From Arctopsyche grandis (taxonomy: Eukaryota > Arthropoda > Insecta > Trichoptera > Hydropsychidae): DNA of 64,000 bases. Within the stretch, counting starts at the first letter, position 1. Every line of letters begins with the position of its first letter. The position numbers and the translations under genes were made by a program. Below, one piece after another: positions 41,201-56,200 of the stretch. The notes under the pieces were generated by a model. That model made no database searches. It worked only from the letters and a program-made list of their open reading frames with translations, and was not told the origin of the DNA. The stretch is taken from NCBI RefSeq assembly GCF_051622035.1, contig NC_135364.1, positions 11,299,001-11,363,000 on the forward strand, in the 5' to 3' direction.

Positions 41201-44200
41201 ATCTTATGCAGTAAATTGTCAAGTATTTTATATACAATATTGTTGAGTAAGCATTACGGGTATATTATGCAACGTGTGAGATGAATGCTGTATTGTATGA
41301 ATGTAAACGTATGTATTATTAGATTTATTTATGAACTTCTGTTGTAGATATCATACATATATCGTACGTATATTTTTTTAATTTGACGAAATCAATCGAT
41401 TATTTTTTTTAATTTCTTTTAACGATAATATTAAAAATGTATGTTGTTTGGAATGGTCAACAATTAATTATTTTTTGCTGAATTAATCTATCTCGGCACC
41501 CAGCGCACGACAATGGTACGAACGACAATGCCGCGCCGACAATGTCGCGACAGACAAAACCTCTCCGACATAGCCGGGCAGAACAAACGTAAATTTCTAG
41601 ATATTATATTTTATATCCAATAAAAATAAAACATACTCAAAATTAGACATCAGACATATTTTTGCAAGAGCCTAATGGGGGCTTCATACTGTTTTTTTCC
41701 TAAAGTATTAAAACATCGAAAGACTACGGAATATAAAGTAAATGCCGACAAAATTCAAAAAATAGTAGTACTATATGTATAGTACGTCCCATGCTTTGTT
41801 CAATATTTTGAGTCTTAAAATAGTTGCATTTTTAGGATACAGTTAAATCTATCGTATCAGTGCTTCTCAATATTTCTCTTATTTTCTAATCTCCTAAAAA
41901 GAAGTTCTGCTTTATAAACATTAATTAAATTTTTTGTTTTGTTCTGCGCGGCATTGTTTATACGTTGGTTTGTCAGCGCGGCCGAGTTGGCGCAGCAATA
42001 TCGTGCGCGGCTTTGTCACCATCTGTCTCACATATGTAGGTACCTATGTTTCTTAAGACAATAGCGCAATCAATCATTTGGTTATATCGTTCGTTTGTTA
42101 TCAATTTCTGAAATCGCAAAATTTGAAGAAATTCCAAGTATGAGTACATATGTATATTGTATCGGTCTCCGTGAAGAGCCAGAATGTTAAATTACAGAAA
42201 ACGCAAATATCGGAAGGCAAAGATCAAAAATCGAAAGATCTTATTTCGAAATATCAAAAAAAAGGGTGCACGGTAAACGGTACATACTCACTTAATTTGC
42301 GCGAGCAGGATACAACAGGAACAAGAGGAACAGGCTTTTCCTCCCGTATTTATGTGCGCGCGCAGAATACGGGAGGAAAAACCTGTTCCTCTTGTTCCTG
42401 TTGTACCCTGCTCGCGCAAATTAAGTGAGTATGTACCGTTTACCATGCACCCTTTTTTTTTTGATCTTTCGACTTAAGATCTTTCGATTTTCGATCTTTG
42501 CCTTCCGATATTTGTGTTTTCTGTAATTTAACATTCTGGCTCGTCACGTAGACCCATATTGTATGTATGAGTACATATATTGTATGTATTATACATATGT
42601 AGGTTTGCGTTTTTGTACTGTCAGTTTTGGCAAGTGATTTATAAAATTCGATATACATAAGTAAGTGAGCGTTTCGGACACGCCTTGGTGCGGTAAATGG
42701 ATCGGCAGAGTGAACGGATCGGATCGATAATATTTCAATCAAGTTTGCGAAACGGTGCACGAAACGCACAAGAACCGTTTGTTTGCCAGTGCAGTTTGGC
42801 CAGTGATGCAGGTCGCAGATGCATCCGCCGTTTGAACGCATCGAGAAAGCCACGCTCTGTTTAATGCCATCACAATTTAATTTCTGTATTAAATTTTGTT
42901 ATTCTAGCGTGAAGTCAGTCTCGTTACTTTCGCATTTTTCAACCGAAATAATTTTTTTCCTACATTTATTCATTCATTCGTTCATTCATTCATTACGCAA
43001 AGCGGCGAGTAATAATTTTCCGGGGCGATTTTCGTTTCGACAAATTTGTTTTGTATGCATATTTCTGAACATGATGAATTATTGCGGTCGAGTTACTCGC
43101 TAAAATGGGTATGTTTGTGTGTGTGAAATTGAATTGATGTAACTGACCTCTTGTAACTCGTCGAAAGTGATCTTGTAATATTGGAGCACGTGCTAGAGAG
43201 AGATACAGGATCGCACCGTGTCAATCAGAGGGAGACAGGTGTACCGTCGCGGACAGGTATTTCGCCGGGGGTTGCGAACCTTTTATTTGCATATGTCACC
43301 AAGGTTGTGAAAAAAATGCACATCCATCGAAAGTTCATTGTCATATTGTTTTTGTGGTTTTCACCAAAGATGTAAATATACTATATTTATATTAGAATTT
43401 ATACCTACTTATTAATAAATTTTGAATAATTCTTCGCAATAGAATTCTTCGTAAAATGTGGCGAAAATAAACAAAAATCGACAAATTATAGTTTTTTTCT
43501 GAATATTTGTCGCTCTTGGGACTCTAAGGCTAGGCTTTCTTTTCAGATATGCCGAGTTTATACCTTGGTTTTTACTAGCCTCTTCTTACTTCACTTTCGA
43601 TTTTTTCGTCTGACGAAATTTGGGTTTTTAATCTTTAGATGGATTAAAGCTGAAAGCGTCTCTTTTCCATTATATTTTGTAGTTATCCAAATAAACAACA
43701 ATGATATGTATTAAGGAACTGTTTTTAATTATTTTTAATAAAAAAACATCGAAATAATAAGAAAACTTATAATAATAAAACTTGTAATATTATTGTGAGA
43801 TTTAGTTTTCTAGCCTAGAAGAGTACGGGAGTTACTGTTACTGAGACAGAGCGTCTTTTTATAATTATTGAATGCAGTGTGACAGCATGCTATACATCTA
43901 TTCACCGACACTACACAAGCGCATTTGTTCGCGCCAACTCTTGGTAACAGACCTATACATGTATAAATGATTAGGTTGGCATGCATGAGTTGAAAAATGG
44001 GTGAGTTATCGTCTAGTATGGGTGACGCTTAGATCGTTGCGGCGCTGCGCCAAATAAACAATATTTTAAACCGCTCATTTCACTCTGCCGTCTATGTCTC
44101 CTGACAACCAAATCCTACATTATTGTAAAATATAAAAACTTAGAAAACATTTTTTATAAATATAAAAAGTCTTTTTTGTTTTCAAAAAAGATTTTTTGAA

Positions 44201-47200
44201 AACGTTCTGTTCCATTACACTTATGTAAATATATGTATGTAATATGTCGTACGTGGATATAAGATCACAATTTGCCTGTAATTGTGAATTCAATTAGTCG
44301 AACAGCGTGTTACATATTATGCACGAAGTACACTACATAAAAATGAAACGTTTTTACGATTATTCCACACAAGAATTTTGCCCACACGAGTATTGTTTAC
44401 ACATGTATTGCTCACACGAGAATCCCACACATAAAAACTTATAAATGTGAATAAAATATTCGTGTTGGCAATTCTCCTGTGGGGAATAACCCTTTGAGGC
44501 ATGGCAGAGCTAAAAATGTCTCTCTTTTTTGATATTTAAATATTTGTGGTGAGATGTTTTTTTTACCTCCTCGAAAATTAAAATTACTAGAATTACAAAG
44601 ATTTATATCACATTCCATAAAAATAAGCGTTTTTATGGAATAAAAAAACACGTTGCAACTAAATTTTATAAGAATAAAATTTAGTTTCCACGTGGATTTT
44701 TTTACCGTCTCAAATTCCGTGAAAGATAATCCGCTCAGCAAACGAAACAATAGACGAAAATAATCGATTTCATTTACTACTAGTTTGGAGTGTCTTATAT
44801 GTACATATCTATGTATATATGTATATATGATTTATTCTTGAATCGTCTAGAATTTTGGCATTGTCCCTGCTTGACAATTAATGTATATACATACATATAT
44901 ATGTACAATATTTGAATACACAAGTTCCCATAAGTAAAATTCCTCAATATGTACATAATTTTCTATGAAACTCAAATAACTATGTATATAAGGCTTGATT
45001 CATATTTGTCACATAATATAGAAAATACATATGTACATATTTTCTTTTCATTTGAAACTATTTTCGAAAATAGCACTTATTCCATTTAAAATTGTAATTT
45101 TAATGTCATGCATATACATATATATGTATATTGTTTCAAATGTATGTACATATGTAAATATATTAGGCAATTTGTACGAGTTGTGCGCTTCTGGCTCACA
45201 ATTTGTAAGGGGATGAATGTACGACGAACAAGTGGTTGGTGGAGAGCGTCGTTTTACGACAGGCAACAGCTGAGTTACTACTTCCGTCCCTTTCGCCGTT
45301 CACGGGAAGTCAATAAGAGCGACAAAGATGTTCATCTCGGCGATATTACATATATATACATATGTATGTATGTATATACGTGTCTTCGTACCTTCGCGTG
45401 TATCAAATCGTTTCAACGTGAAAAGCATTTTTTGAATATTGCACCGAATCGTCTGCGTCACTCGTGCGTTCGCATGATTCACTTTTGTATGTGGGTATTT
45501 CGATATATTATGTATGTGGTATTAACGTTCATTCATTTACAATGTATGTATATACCTTATTGTGTATCCAGAATGAGAAGAAAATTGCTGTCTTATTTTC
45601 GTATTGGAATTTTTACTTATTGGAAGATGGGTTTTTCCGGATATTACATATTACACTGGAACGATTTTTTATTTGTTTATTATGCGCAAGGCTGGTTTTG
45701 AAATGTGACAAATTTTAGATTCATGTTTTTGTCAAAAAAAATGTTTTGATTGCGATATTTATTTTTTTCAACAAATTATTTTTTTGAATTTTCCAATGAT
45801 AATATGTACAGATTTTCCATTTATTTGAAATTCTTATTGGATTTCAAGGAATCTGATTTCATTTCAAATAATTTAGCCATTCACCATAAATTGTTGGATC
45901 CCTCTTTGTTTTGAGCAACTCTCATCCATCTCACCCCATACATTTTTATAATTTCTTTCATCCCTTGTGACCGTTCTTGTACCCTTTTACATTCTCTTGA
46001 ATACACATCGTTTCAGTACTTATTATTCCCTAGTTTCATATATCTGAACGTAGACGTATTGTTTGTACTACATACATACAAAGAGTACTGTTTTAGTTTA
46101 TTGAAACGGTATCTTTTATGGAAATAAAATACACAAAAATAACTTTTTCATTGTTTTGTGTAACTAAATGAATTACCCAGCATTGCTCGGGTGGTTGAAA
46201 GTTTGTAAACATGAGGCACCTTGTTGCAACCTGAGGCACCTTGATCTCAGGTTGCAACCCCTTTCAAAAACCGGCTATGGATAGTGTTCCAAATTTGGTG
46301 GTTTTACATTGAAAACTGTGAAGTCTGGATGTTTTTGTTTGCGAGCCCTTCGATATAGGGCTCCGAGGCTTTATGGAGAGGTTACCTTTGAAATAATATA
46401 CCAAATTTAGTGATCCTAAGTCGAAAAGTGTGTCTAATCGCGAACATATTTTATTTATTTTTCTATGTCTTCTTTATATATGTATATACATATATGTGTG
46501 TGCATGTATATGTATGTATGTGAGTGTATGTATGTATATATAAGTGTGTGTGTGTATGTATGTGTATATTATTCTTATTTTTTTTTTATTATTTGACTAA
46601 ATTTTAGTATAATGTTTTTTTTCTTTATGTAAAATGGTAATTTTTTTTGACCGTTTAAATAAATAAATACATTCATTACACATATAACTACCACAACGTG
46701 GCTCACTGGTAGAGCCAATGTATACAAGTAGGGAGGTCGTGGGTTCAAGTCCCGGCCGGAATCGAGTGATTAATCGCAGCATATATGTATGTATGTATGT
46801 ACGTTGCTGGCGAGATCTGGGTGGTTGTTAAAACCCAGATCGACTGTCTCCTGTGAAAGTTTCTCGCGAATTCGAGTTTCTAGCATCTGGAAATGGCTGA
46901 TTATTATAAACATACTACCTATGTATACTTTGTAAAAAGAGTGTTCCAATAATGCTGAAACGAACTGTCGTTGTGGTACGTTGCATCGGACTTTTTGCAT
47001 CGCGGTGCATCTGTAGGTAACGTCACACTGCACGTAAGTGTGACACCTCTTGTCACGTCGTACTATGTCGCTTCACTCTGCACACAAATACTTTGATTGT
47101 GAACTTGGAACGTATTGAGTAAAACTTTCTTATTTAATTTCACATTTTCATTGTTTAATCTAAATTATAAGCTCTTTGACATTTAATATATAATAATATA

Positions 47201-50200
47201 TTTGATGAAAAGCTGTGTTTCAAACTGTATATATGTATGTATGTATAGTATATATACATATACCATAGGTACATTCAAACTAAACTCTTCAAATGTGGTA
47301 CACGTAAACAGCTTATGTTATAACTGCGTAACTTCGAGAGCGGAATTGCAATTTAACCGCCGAATGGAATTATTACTTATGTATGTAAATTTCGAACCGC
47401 ACGGAACTTGTATACACGGGCTCGGGTCATTCAAAGAACACTTGATATATTGTTAAAGTTGGCTAACTAACGGCCATGCACACTTGCACACCCCACCTAA
47501 GACCGGAAGTATCGTAACGGCCCCTCGGAAGCTACGAAAAGAATTCCTACGGAAAATCGGACTCCTCCACAACCTGACGAAGTCCAGCGATAATCAACCG
47601 TCCATGGGGTTTGTATGGTCCGATCCAAGGTCAACCCATGGGCGGTCAGCGTCCGCGGCTATGCATGCCCCCGCCTCGGCACGCGCTGGCTCGGCTCCAC
47701 ATCCGCGCCAGTCCAGTCTTCGTTCGAAAGCCGCACCGTGTGTCGTCATCTTACTCATGTCTTTATCATATTTACTTACAATCAATCCGGGGGATACCCA
47801 AAAGTCTCTCTAAAAGTTCATCGTCTTCGCGGTTCTGATCCGACTAACCGAAACGGTAGCGGTCTGAACTTGACCTGTCAAAATTTCCTTGTGTATTGAC
47901 TGGTATTACATAGTTGGTATTACATGTCTATACATACATACAATATATATATTCATAGTGTTCTGGTTCGTTTTTGGGTTATTTATTTAAAAAAATGTGT
48001 TTGTGCAGTGGTTTGACAACGTTACTTGAGTGTGTTCGCGTTGTGTGTGTGCGAACGCACAAGAATGTTATGTAGATTTATAACCGTCTTACCTGACGCC
48101 AGGTATTATGTTACGAAAGATTCTCGACTGCATCGAAGTTTTAATAAATTTCAACGTTATAATATATATTTTTTTTAATATGAATTCCGGTTTAAACGTA
48201 GCCAGTCGTTTAGTCGTGTGTTGTTGGGTTATATTACACTATGTACATATGTACATATATAGAATTATTATATAATGTGAAAAAAATAATCTTTTTATTT
48301 ACAAGGCTCTTTTATTTACTTTATCGTTTTCACACTATATAAAATATATAAAATTTGCATTATAGGCTCTCATTATCACTCATATATATTTTTATTTCAG
48401 TAATAGGTTATATACAGTGGCGGACTGGGACTGAAATCAGTGCATGCCAGGAGTCAAAAGGGGCCCCACCCAGGGTCAAAAAAATTTGTCCCCCCCATAT
48501 AACAAAATTTTCTTCTTTCCATCACGCTAAAAATCAAGGGCAAAAAATAAATTAAAAAAAAAAAATTTCAAAAATGGGAATAAACAAATTTAGGTACAAG
48601 AAAAATGGCAAAAGCAAAATAGATCCATAAATTACATTGTATATTTCGTTTTAATCCTTGTCCTAGGTAAATAGAATGCATCATAAAAGAATGCGGCATA
48701 AAATCAGCTTTTACTTTCGGTAGAAAACAATCAGGGACGTCATTTCCGCTTTTTCTTGGGGGGGGCAGGCAAAGATTGGTCAAATTGAATTTTTTTTCAA
48801 AAAATCTTTTTTATATCGGAATAAAAAAAAGGAAAATATACAATATGAAAAAATAAGCTTATTTTTGAAAAAATATAAATAAAAGTATCTTATGTAAAAA
48901 GCCAAAAAAGCGCCGCAGGCGAAAATTTTTTTCCAAAAATCTTCACATGGTCGCAAAATGGTTAACAAAAGTCGACCATCAAAATGTATCACTATATCAA
49001 AAAATATACAAACTTTCGGAAAAATAAACGATACACATCTGTTTTTGAGACAAAATAAAGTAAAGGCGACCTTTCTAACGATTCCCTCAATGGGATGAAC
49101 AATTTCTAAGAATGTTACCCAAGGCATACCACTTAAAAACCAAAATATATTTGCTTCAAAATAATAAAATCTTTTTTTTTCAAAGCACATAGCAGCGATT
49201 ATTTTATTAGTTACACAAAAGTAACATAATATAAGAAATAAACGCAGCATTCATAGATCCATAGTATCTCATTAATCATTAAATTCATAATATTTTCTAA
49301 ATTCACCTATTCCTTAATTTAGGGGGGCGAGTGCCCCCCCCAAATTACATCCCTGAAAACAAAAAATGCATAATATTTTCAATTAATGTTAATCGAAAAT
49401 CGAGATTTTAGGGCCCCTATCCTATGTTTCTATATACATGGATGTGTCTAGATTAGGAATAGATTTTATATTCGGAAACTGTTTGAAATTGTGTATTTAA
49501 ATCTTACTATATCGTCGAAGTATAATCAAATGTTATTTTGAAAGTATGTATGAAGTAAATTTAAATCGCTGGTTGATGATGAATCGTCCTATCAAAATTG
49601 TTTTAAGCAATTCAGTTTATATTATTCACGGAAATTTGTTTATTCCCATTTTTATTTCATTAGGTAGTTGTTACATAGGTTGGAAATATTACATAACCTT
49701 GAGGTTGGAAATGGGCCCGGTAAAAGGGCCCACGCAAATGTTGAAACTTACATTTCGAGCCTATTAAAAAAAGTTAACCGATCCTTGGGCTGTTAAAGCA
49801 GGTATTAGTTGTTTGTGTATATCGTAAGAAATTTGTTTTGTTGAAATACCCAAACTCTAGGTCCCAAAGTGCAATATCCTATAAATTTTTACACACGTGA
49901 AATAGTTAAAAAGTTATTTAATTTTACTGAGGGCCCATATTTTCTAACGGATAGTGGGGCCCACATGCCATCGGGCATGTACGCTTGTATGGCCAGTCCG
50001 CCACTGGTTATATACGTAATGAAAGTTAAAATGTTTATTTTATAATTCAAAATTTAAGGCCCAACTTTTAACACTCATTCTGACAGCTCGGGCAGATCTG
50101 GTCTTTCTGGCTTGATTTTATATATTTATACTTTGATATTTTACAAACCTTTTATCATACTAGATTTTATAAGCCATTTTAAAGTCATCCCCATTTCGTT

Positions 50201-53200
50201 TTTGTAATCCCACACGTCGAAGATTATATCTGTCAAAAATTCGTGTTTGAAATAGTGAAAGACATATAAAAGCATTGTAAATAGAAAATGCATCCATACA
50301 TTTTGTAATTAAACTTGCGAGGTATGTACAAAAAAATGTTATCCATACCAGGCCCGGTGATTTTTTTAGTTAGAATCATTATCTGCATATACTTAATATA
50401 CATATGTATGTATTTGTTATTCGGAGCTCAGTATTCGATAATATATTGAAAATATTCAACACTTTGTTTACTATATTAAAAGCTCTGTCAAATTATATAA
50501 TTCAATATTATTCAACTAAATAGCTAGTTGTATGTATTTTTGAAATCGTTAGTAAACTTTTTCGGTTTTTTCAAACGGACGATGGATGATGAATTAAAAT
50601 GCATTCTCAATAGATTTTTCGATTTGTACTAGGATTCACTCCTGGAGCGTTCAGTCTACAAATCAAACTTTCTATTTTGAATTGATTATAATTAGAAAAT
50701 AGACAATACTGTGTCATAATTCAACTAAATAAAAAATTAACCGGTCTGTCAGTTTCGAATTTGATCAGATAGCGCGCGAATCAGTCAAAGATAAGTAACT
50801 TGGCTTTCTCTGCGTATTAAAAAGTTGCACTTAAATTTACACGAGTCATCGAAAAGTTTTTCTTATTTGTTTATTTACACATTTTTTTTATCGTTCAATT
50901 GTCATTAAGAAGTTGAAAAATTTCTCTAATAGAGACTTCACAACGTTGAACGCAGTCTGACGGAGAGTTTTATGAAAGTAATTACACCGATTAGAGGTTA
51001 ACATTATTTGTGTAGAACCGGTCCGGTCACTTTATTTATACACATTCCCATGTAAGCTTCCTTAGTTTCACCGGTCGTACGTCCATACGCGAGATTGAGT
51101 ACTTTATGGAAGAAAATCATTAGTTTTATTAATCGAATGAACGTAGAGAATGCATTCTGCTGATACTCCAGTGGCGCATTGTGAAGTTTCAACAGAAACG
51201 TGTGCAATAGTGCGAGTGGAAACTTTCAAACGTTGACACACACAGGTGTTCCTTTCCGACTTTTACCTGTCGCGGACCCTTCGAATGCGAACCTCCGTGA
51301 ATTCTTTCCTTCTTCTGCTTTTGCCGTTTCTTTCGTTTTAGTTCCATTTCTTACCTGTCGCCGGCCGGGCGTGTTCCTCGTCTGAAATATTCGTGTTCTT
51401 TCGGTCTGTTTGTGCTTAATGTGTATGTATGTATGTACATACAAGTGTGTTTGTGTTTGTGAATGCATTTCTACGTGTGCACGACTGCTTATCTATCTCA
51501 CTTTTCGTCTTTCAAGAATGACGGTCCGCTTTCAATAATTTTTCGTCGGCCATCTTCACAGTTTCCATTGTTGTTTGTTGTCGAACGCGCGAGTGTGGGA
51601 AAATGTACCTTTTCTTCAAATCAAAATTCGTCGTGGGAAAAAATTATATACATACATATTGTCGTAGCCAATAGAGCATTTCATTGAAATATCCTAGAAT
51701 TTTGTATGTAAATACTAATGCACTCTCATCTAATAAATGGGGCGTATCTGTTGTTTTTTTTATCAATAGTTTTAAGTCCACTTGAAATCGACGAATCTTT
51801 CAACATGTTTTTCGTTTAAATCTCACATTTTTTCGTGTCTCACTTGAATTATAGGACCCTTTTAACATACTTGGCGTGAAATTTTTGTCTATGCCTAAAG
51901 TGGCCTTTTAGCTAAAACGATTTTTTTTTTACATTTTGGCAGGGGATGCTATGTATTTATAAATCATAATATTTTGAACTTCTTTAGTTTTAAATTCATT
52001 ACAGTTTTTTAATCAATGGCTTGTGGCATTCACGAAAAATTATTACACATAAATATTTTAAATTAGACGATAAATGATTTACATGAACTACATAGCTTAC
52101 ATGAGTGTAATTTTGTGCCGCTACTTCACAATTTTTTTGTACAATACAAAAGCAAACTCATAATGTAAGTAAAGTGAACTAGTAAGTATTATACATACAT
52201 ATATCGGTGCTGCTGTCGCTTTTTGTTACAAAAGTGTACTAGTTGCATTTGACGAAAATATGATTAATCACTTAGTGGCCAAAGCTATGCTTTATTGACC
52301 GTTCATTACGTTATATGAATAAAACTGACCAAAATCTATCAAAGTTGTTGACCCAATAAATACGGCGCATTTTAATTAATCTTCGAGTACCTGTTTTTTT
52401 TCTTATGCGTAGTTTTTTATGAAGTATTTCGTGACAGTGTATAATAAAATGAATAATTTAATTTATTTATCAATTAATAATCGCGGATGAGTGACGTCTT
52501 TGGTACAATTTAAAAAATTCTATAATACCCGTGTCACGCTATATCTGTGTACATTTTCATAATAGGACAGGTTTGACATTAGCGCGCCATTAGTATTCGA
52601 ATTCAATATGTCTTCTTGTTTTTGTTGAATGGAGAGATGGAATTCGCCGATTTATTGCAGGTTCATTCAATGCGACGAATACCTGATACTCTTTCTTTCG
52701 CTTAGGACGTCTTCAATTTAACAAATTAGAAGATATCCTTTTTAGTATTCTATACAACGGTCGTTACCTGTTGTACCTTCTCGGAATCGTTTTTTTTTTT
52801 CATCGTTCTCCTCTACCTGGATCCGCTCTTCCGCAACAATGATTTTTTAAATATATTCCAGTTATTCAACGCGTTCTTCTTTCGTTATTATTTCGCATGT
52901 CGATCGACGATGAATTTTCGAACATTTTGAAATCTTTTCGGAAAGCATGTACAATGTTTGGATACTTTCGCTTTTCACTTGCGATTCTGCCGTCGTGGTA
53001 CTAATTCGACCGTTAAAATTTAAATTCGAACAATTTATAATTTGTATTCAGTAAAGTAGTCGAGGTTTTGTCCTTGCTTGGCAATATTCGAGTATACACA
53101 CATGTTTGTTTGTACGTACATATACATATATGTGGTCTAGTGCGTCTTTAACCCAATACACGTCGCATTATGATCGTATATGCTAAGGTCGCGTTGATGA

Positions 53201-56200
53201 TTTTCGTTATTGTTGACGTCGTTGGATGTTGAGGATTAGGAGGCGGCCATTACTGTTTGGAATTCTTCTCGCCAGGTGAAATTAACTACGCTCAGGTGAA
53301 ATTGACTGTAAAGCGATTGCATTATTTTGCCCCAATGGCATCTATGATGGTGACTGGGTGAACGGCTAAACTCCGTTATCGACCTGACTGAATGCATTAT
53401 GCATACTTGGATACCACCCCATGCTCTTATTTCAAAATAATAAGAAAAAGTTTTAAATTTTTGACTAGGAAATGTGTTTTTTTTTCAATATGTGATAATT
53501 TATTAAAATTTCAATCAAAATCTTATTTCTTGAATGAATAAATATATGGTAATGTTTAAAATGACTATACATAAAACGACTTGTAATCTTCGAAGAAAAT
53601 TTTATTTGATTTACACAGGTGTTTCGCTCGTGTAAATGTTTCTCATTTTGAGATTAAATCGAGAAACATATTTCGTATTTTTGAAAAGATTTCTTTGTTG
53701 GTCAGTGATTGGTATCCCTGCTATCTTTGTTGTCCGAAGAAACTAATCTAGGCCCATCCCGTAATCTGCATGAGATAGTTATATGTATTTTTACGTGGAA
53801 TACGGACAAGTTTCATTATTCGAAGGATTATTATTTTTGGGAAACAGTTCTTATCTTAGCCTAATCAGCGGGTATACAGGTAACAATTTTTTTGAAAGGT
53901 AGTTAAGAGTTTAGGCACAGGATGTCATGAGCTGAATATAGGGGTTTTTAGGAGGAAGAAATTTATTTTTTCTAATAGTATTTATAAATAACGAATACAC
54001 CGCATATTATATGATGACGACAAAACTATTAAAAATTAAAATATAATTAATAGTCTTTCGATACAATTAATTAAATATATAGCTTGTTTTTCGACAAGAT
54101 AATATGAAAGATTTCTCTTTTTTTACACTCTTTTTTAAAAAAAACTTAGTTGTATTAATTATTTCGTATTCCAAAAGTATTATATAAAAAAATAATTCAC
54201 ATTTTGACGTTATTACATTCTTATGACGTCGCAAAGTATTTAAATATAAACGAACTGTTGATAAAAGCTACTTATAATATGTATGTATGTATTAGATAGG
54301 ATTTGCGTAATCGTCTTATTTATATTAGATAACCTCAGATTGCAATAATAATAAAAAAAATGTCATATGAATCATCAATTCCAAAAAATCTGTAATTTAC
54401 CATTTGCATTGAAATTGATGACACTTCGATATTTTTTTATCGTTATCGCTATTATCAATTATATATATAGATACCGTCAGGTGCTAAATACGTAAATATT
54501 TTATTGCAATTTAAAATAAATTAGAATAGAATTATAAAATAATCAAATTAACCGATTAAAAAATATTCCGGTTTTTATTACACCTGTAACCGGCCATTCT
54601 TATTTTTAGTGCTACACTTATGTATGTACATATATATAGGCGTCATCACGCTTGAAAATACATACATATGTATACGTTTTGAATTTATTATTATATTACG
54701 TCGAAAGGTTGACAGCACCTGAAGACGATTAGGGTGGGGGCACCTGTGCGTGCAACCAAGCGTACCAATCCTGGACATCAGCTCTCACGAACTCAGTATC
54801 GCATACCTCGTGGACCCATTGTGTACATTTTTCATCGTGTATCTACCTGTTCTGTTTCGTAGTACGTTTATAAATAAATGCACTGTGCATACAATGTGCA
54901 GGGGGTGCAATAAGTCTGTGACAAAATCTCATTTATTATACATGTGTGTTGAGTTTTGAATCAAGCCGAGTGTGATGTTTACTGTTTTGTGTACGCGGAA
55001 GTTTTTAATTATGGTTAACTTAATTGCAGTCGAGTGCAGTCAGTGCGGTTCTAGATTGAATCCGTTGGTGCAGTTGTAGACGTGTTATACTAACGTCTCG
55101 TCGATTCGAAGACTCTGGTATTCGAAATCGTGGAAAAACGTCCAGCGTAGTTCGCGTGAAGTGCAATTAAATAATATATAAGTGATGTGCAATTAGCGCC
55201 AGGTAGACAAAAGGTGTCTTCTTGTCGGAAACGACATCCGAGATCATGGTGAAAAAAAGCGGAGATAATTCCGTTCGAGATTGCTCTTGTGTCCGTCTTT
55301 TGTCTCTCGGCTGAATAGTGCAGCCTAGTGTACTTCGCCACAGATGAGGAACGAAGGTCTGAAAATGCGTTTGCTGAAGCAGTATTGGTGAGTTGGCTGT
55401 ACATACATATGTGTACTGTATACGGAATTGTAGTTATTGTTTTTATTATGTTTGATTTATTTATGTACATGATTAAATTTGAATTGTGTGTTCCTGATAC
55501 AGTTTCGAACAAGCAAAAATTATACAAACGTAATACACATAAAGATAATATAAAAATTAAATATATGTATGAACATAGAGACTTATTGGAACAAACTCGT
55601 AAAATTATACACTGCGAGTATCTACATATGTTAAAAATTTTTACTTGTTCATATAAATATTTGGGTATTATTGCAATGTGCTAGAAATTATAATTGTGTT
55701 ATTTTAAATTTCTATGTTCTAATAATTGTTTTCTTTTAAATTTCTGATTTAAAATCTTTTTGAAATTTGCATTTCTTAAAGAATTTTTCTTATATTTTGG
55801 TGTATTTATTTATGAAGCACTGCTTTATAAAATATGTACATATATTTATACTATCTATTTTGCAATATCTTTATTTTCTCGCAAAGTATTGAATTTTTAG
55901 TTTTCACTATTTTTCAGTCCCTAATTCTATTGGATATGTAGGTACAGGGCCGTCGAGAGGGGGAGGGGGAGGGGGAACCCGGGTAAAGTTCCAGTTCCAG
56001 TTACCTTTCCTATTCAATTATTTTAATAAATGACAACCAACATATAGGTATTTTTCTAATAGTTTTGATAGATTTTTCGTATATTGAAAATATATCTATA
56101 AGATATTTTTTGAAATTTGTTATAATATGGCTCGGTATTATTTTTCCAGGGCTCGGGATTCCTCTCGACAGCCCTGTGTAGGTAGTAAAGACTTTGCTAT

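Noticed and set aside
41500..42020. Inverted pair of GACAATGCCGCGC-type sequences
   Set aside because: Some matching 10-12-mers in both orientations, but no consistent terminal repeats or target duplication.
45108..45701. 197-codon + strand open frame, the longest in the window
   Set aside because: Rich in Tyr/Ile/Cys/His from ATGTATGTA-type repeats, no domain, and an overlapping open frame in another register. It is a by-product of composition.
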